Assembly: GCA_025267735.1 (NCBI GenBank)
Contig: CM046303.1
Span: 45,583,380 to 45,647,379 of the forward strand
Direction: 5' to 3'
Source of the DNA: Mactra quadrangularis
Taxonomy: Eukaryota; Mollusca; Bivalvia; Venerida; Mactridae
DNA length: 64,000 nucleotides
Position 1 is the first letter of the stretch. Every line of letters begins with the position of its first letter. The notes under the pieces were generated by a model, which saw only the letters and a list, made by a program, of their open reading frames with translations, made no database searches and was not told the origin of the DNA. The translations under genes were made by a program, and so were the position numbers. Of this stretch, positions 61,752 to 64,000 are shown in pieces.

Positions 61752-61900
61752 CATGGGCACGTTCCGCAAGGAAATCGCTAGATAGCGCTTCGTCCTCTGG
61801 TACCTTTCTTGCACCAAAAGTATTTACTATATGACACCAAATCGAGGGTACCAGGGGACGAAGCGCTAGCTAGTGATCGCCTTGCGGAATGTGCCCCATG
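61752..61900. mobile_element. Foldback element with ~52-bp arms
   Basis: The left arm opens CATGGGCACGTTCCGCAAGG and continues GCGCTTCGTCCTCTGGTACC. The right arm read backwards gives CATGGGGCACATTCCGCAAG and GCGCTTCGTCCCCTGGTACC. The loop of about 45 bases is AT-rich. It is much more GC-rich than its flanks. Confidence 0.82.
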
Positions 61901-61902
61901 TT

Positions 61903-64000
61903 TCATTATTCATCTTGATTGTTACTATTGGTTCTTTGATATGATGATGATCTGCTAATGTTATTTATTGTTGAAAAGTTCCTGATAACTCTCTCATAGT
62001 TTTGTTTTTGTTTACATTTCTCATTGTAAAAATTGGCAGTAGACATTAGGTTAAATAAACAATAGTAGTGTTATATTAGCTCATGTCGAGTGATTACTCA
62101 ACCTTATTGATGATATTAACATGCTATTTTGTATACTTTGTGTGATGTTATCAATGAATGTTGTTGTTTCTTCAATTTAACATTTACCTGTATGTTATGA
62201 ACTGTCAGACTCATAATGCCTTACTCTTCTTACTTATCAGTGAGCACAGTGGTTTTGGTGCTTTGGAAGTACCGTAAGCTAGACTTTCAATCGGGTGTTT
62301 TCCAAATCCTGGGTTTTTCAAAGAGTTTTTTTCAAATCTGTGATTACCTGGCAGTGGCAGCTCTCACCCTTCCACCAATTTGTCAATTATGTTGATTTTC
62401 TTCCATATAGTAAAAATTTGTTGACTTATATTGTCATGTGATGAGCTCAACATAATCACATGTATCATAGCATCCCATCCTTCAGAAAATGTTGGCGTCC
62501 AAGAAAGACATGGTCTGAGCGTGTGTGAAGGCTAATTTGAAAACATACAACCTTAAGAGCAGTGATCCTCTAAACAGGGTTTTGAGGAAATCAGATGTCA
62601 GACAATCTAGCTGCCTACTTAATTAAGTATGTGAATATAAGTATGTGTACTTTACTGTGATTTTAATAACATTGGTTGTATTAAAACAGCTTATACACTT
62701 ATGTAGGGATCCTGTTGGCTGGTTATATGCATTATCTATCAATATATTTCTTATATTATGAAAATTATGCATAAACACTGCAGTAAAAGTACAACTCCTA
62801 CAATGTCTGAATGATAAATGTATATTAAACGAGGTGTTAATTAACATATGAATGATAAATAATCTACTTGTACACTTATGAGAATAATTTTGATAGAAAA
62901 CTAAACAATGAATTTAATTAAATAAAATTACAAATGTAATATCAAACTGTATTCAGGTTGACTACATGATTATTATTGAAAAATACTGTAAGTTAAATAG
63001 TCTATACAGTTGAGATTGTGATCACATATGTTGAGCTGCTTGAGTCTTAATTAATTTTTGGCCACAACAAGTTGATCATGTGTTCTATTGATTCGCTGGC
63101 CCCTTAATTATGATGTTTTTTACAAAAAATGTTTATATTTCCTCGCTCGCTCATAAAAATTTGGTCAAACCGCTAAAAAGCAACTGCATTAAGCTTTTTT
63201 TCTTCCCTCGCTCTCCCCATTTTTTCCAGAAAAATCAGTAGAACACATGATCAACTTGTTATGGCCTTAGTTAAGATTTTGTTAAGATTTTCTGCTGTAT
63301 AAAGTCACAATTATCAGAAATTTATTGTCAGAAACCACCCACTGCAAGTTCTTGTGCTGAAGTAGCCAGATTTGCCACTCTTTTAAATGTCTACTAAAAC
63401 AGGTTTGACTGCGTCTATAGTTATTATGTGAGTTACCTCCCTTACAAAATATAACTTGAAGTACTGGCTTTAAAGTAATTTTTTCAAAGCTCTATCTACT
63501 TGTAATAATCCTACTGATGAAATATGTTGTATTTTGGGAAGAAAAAACAGTAAGACCTACTTACTCAAAGGAAACAAATACAATCATGAGTCACCACAAA
63601 AATTATAAGTGGGTTAACAAAGAAGCCTGTATTCACAAATATAAACAAATTATTAATGTATCTTGAATGATGAAAACATATGTATAGCATTAATGCTGGT
63701 ACTTGTGTACTTGAGTGCTAATAAACCCTTTAACCACAATTCTTGGAATGAACCACAAATCTTGGATGACGCCCCCAACTTTATCCTGCAATCCTCATTG
63801 AGGTTTTACAGAACAGCCTGTTTGAGGGTTTAGTATTTTGTATGTGTGCAGCAAAAACCTGTTATAACATAATTGGTGAGTGAAAAATAATTCTATATCC
63901 TTCTATATAATACACCTAGTTAGACTAATTTTGCACTTATCCATCCATATTGCCTAAAACTATTTCTGAGATCTGTGTGTTCTGTTCTGTTGGATTTTTA
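61903..64000. other. No gene recognised to the end of the window
   Basis: AT-rich sequence. A possible decayed repeat lies at about 62,238-62,400. No TMEM184 exon was recognised. Confidence 0.4.

Overview
The window is eukaryotic: AT-rich, with intron-split genes (GT..AG boundaries keeping codon phase) and dense short mobile elements. tRNA-headed SINEs with a common tail, a collagen-C1q gene, and repeat types familiar from clam genomes point to a marine mollusc, most likely a bivalve. The species cannot be named from sequence alone.

Three protein-coding genes are supported. (1) A complete three-exon gene at 27,477-29,977 (+) encodes a secreted 258-residue collagen-like C1q-domain protein with 30 uninterrupted Gly-X-Y triplets. 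(2) The 5' part of a DNA ligase 1 gene (LIG1) lies on the minus strand. Eight coding exons from 44,769 down to 38,205 give the PCNA-binding box at residues 2-9 and a charged, disordered N-terminal region of about 360 residues. An E2F consensus lies 46 bases upstream of its ATG. No catalytic exon was recognised in the remaining 38 kb. (3) The first coding exon of a TMEM184-family membrane protein is at 49,064-49,282 (+); no later exon was recognised.

Most of the rest is repeats. There are at least three SINE families with different tRNA-like heads but one shared 3' tail, several flanked by perfect target-site duplications. There are hAT-like elements of about 413-417 bp with 8-bp duplications, a 392-395 bp family with 9-bp duplications, TA-flanked MITEs, a 74-bp hairpin family, and three unrelated repeat families that share a Helitron/Pearl-like terminal hairpin followed by CTTGTT. 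Five large minisatellites have units of about 20, 33/34, 44, 48 and 160-190 bp. Two non-LTR retrotransposon 3' ends are also present.

Layout: 1-27.4 kb has no recognised gene and is repeat-rich; 27.5-30.2 kb holds the C1q gene with mobile elements in both introns; 30.2-38.2 kb holds repeats and a LINE fragment; 38.2-44.8 kb holds LIG1 with insertions in its introns; 45.2-46.9 kb is a 48-bp satellite with a later insertion; 49.1-64 kb is the TMEM184 first exon followed by what is probably its long first intron. No operon-like or defence-type system was found. The genes are unrelated in function.
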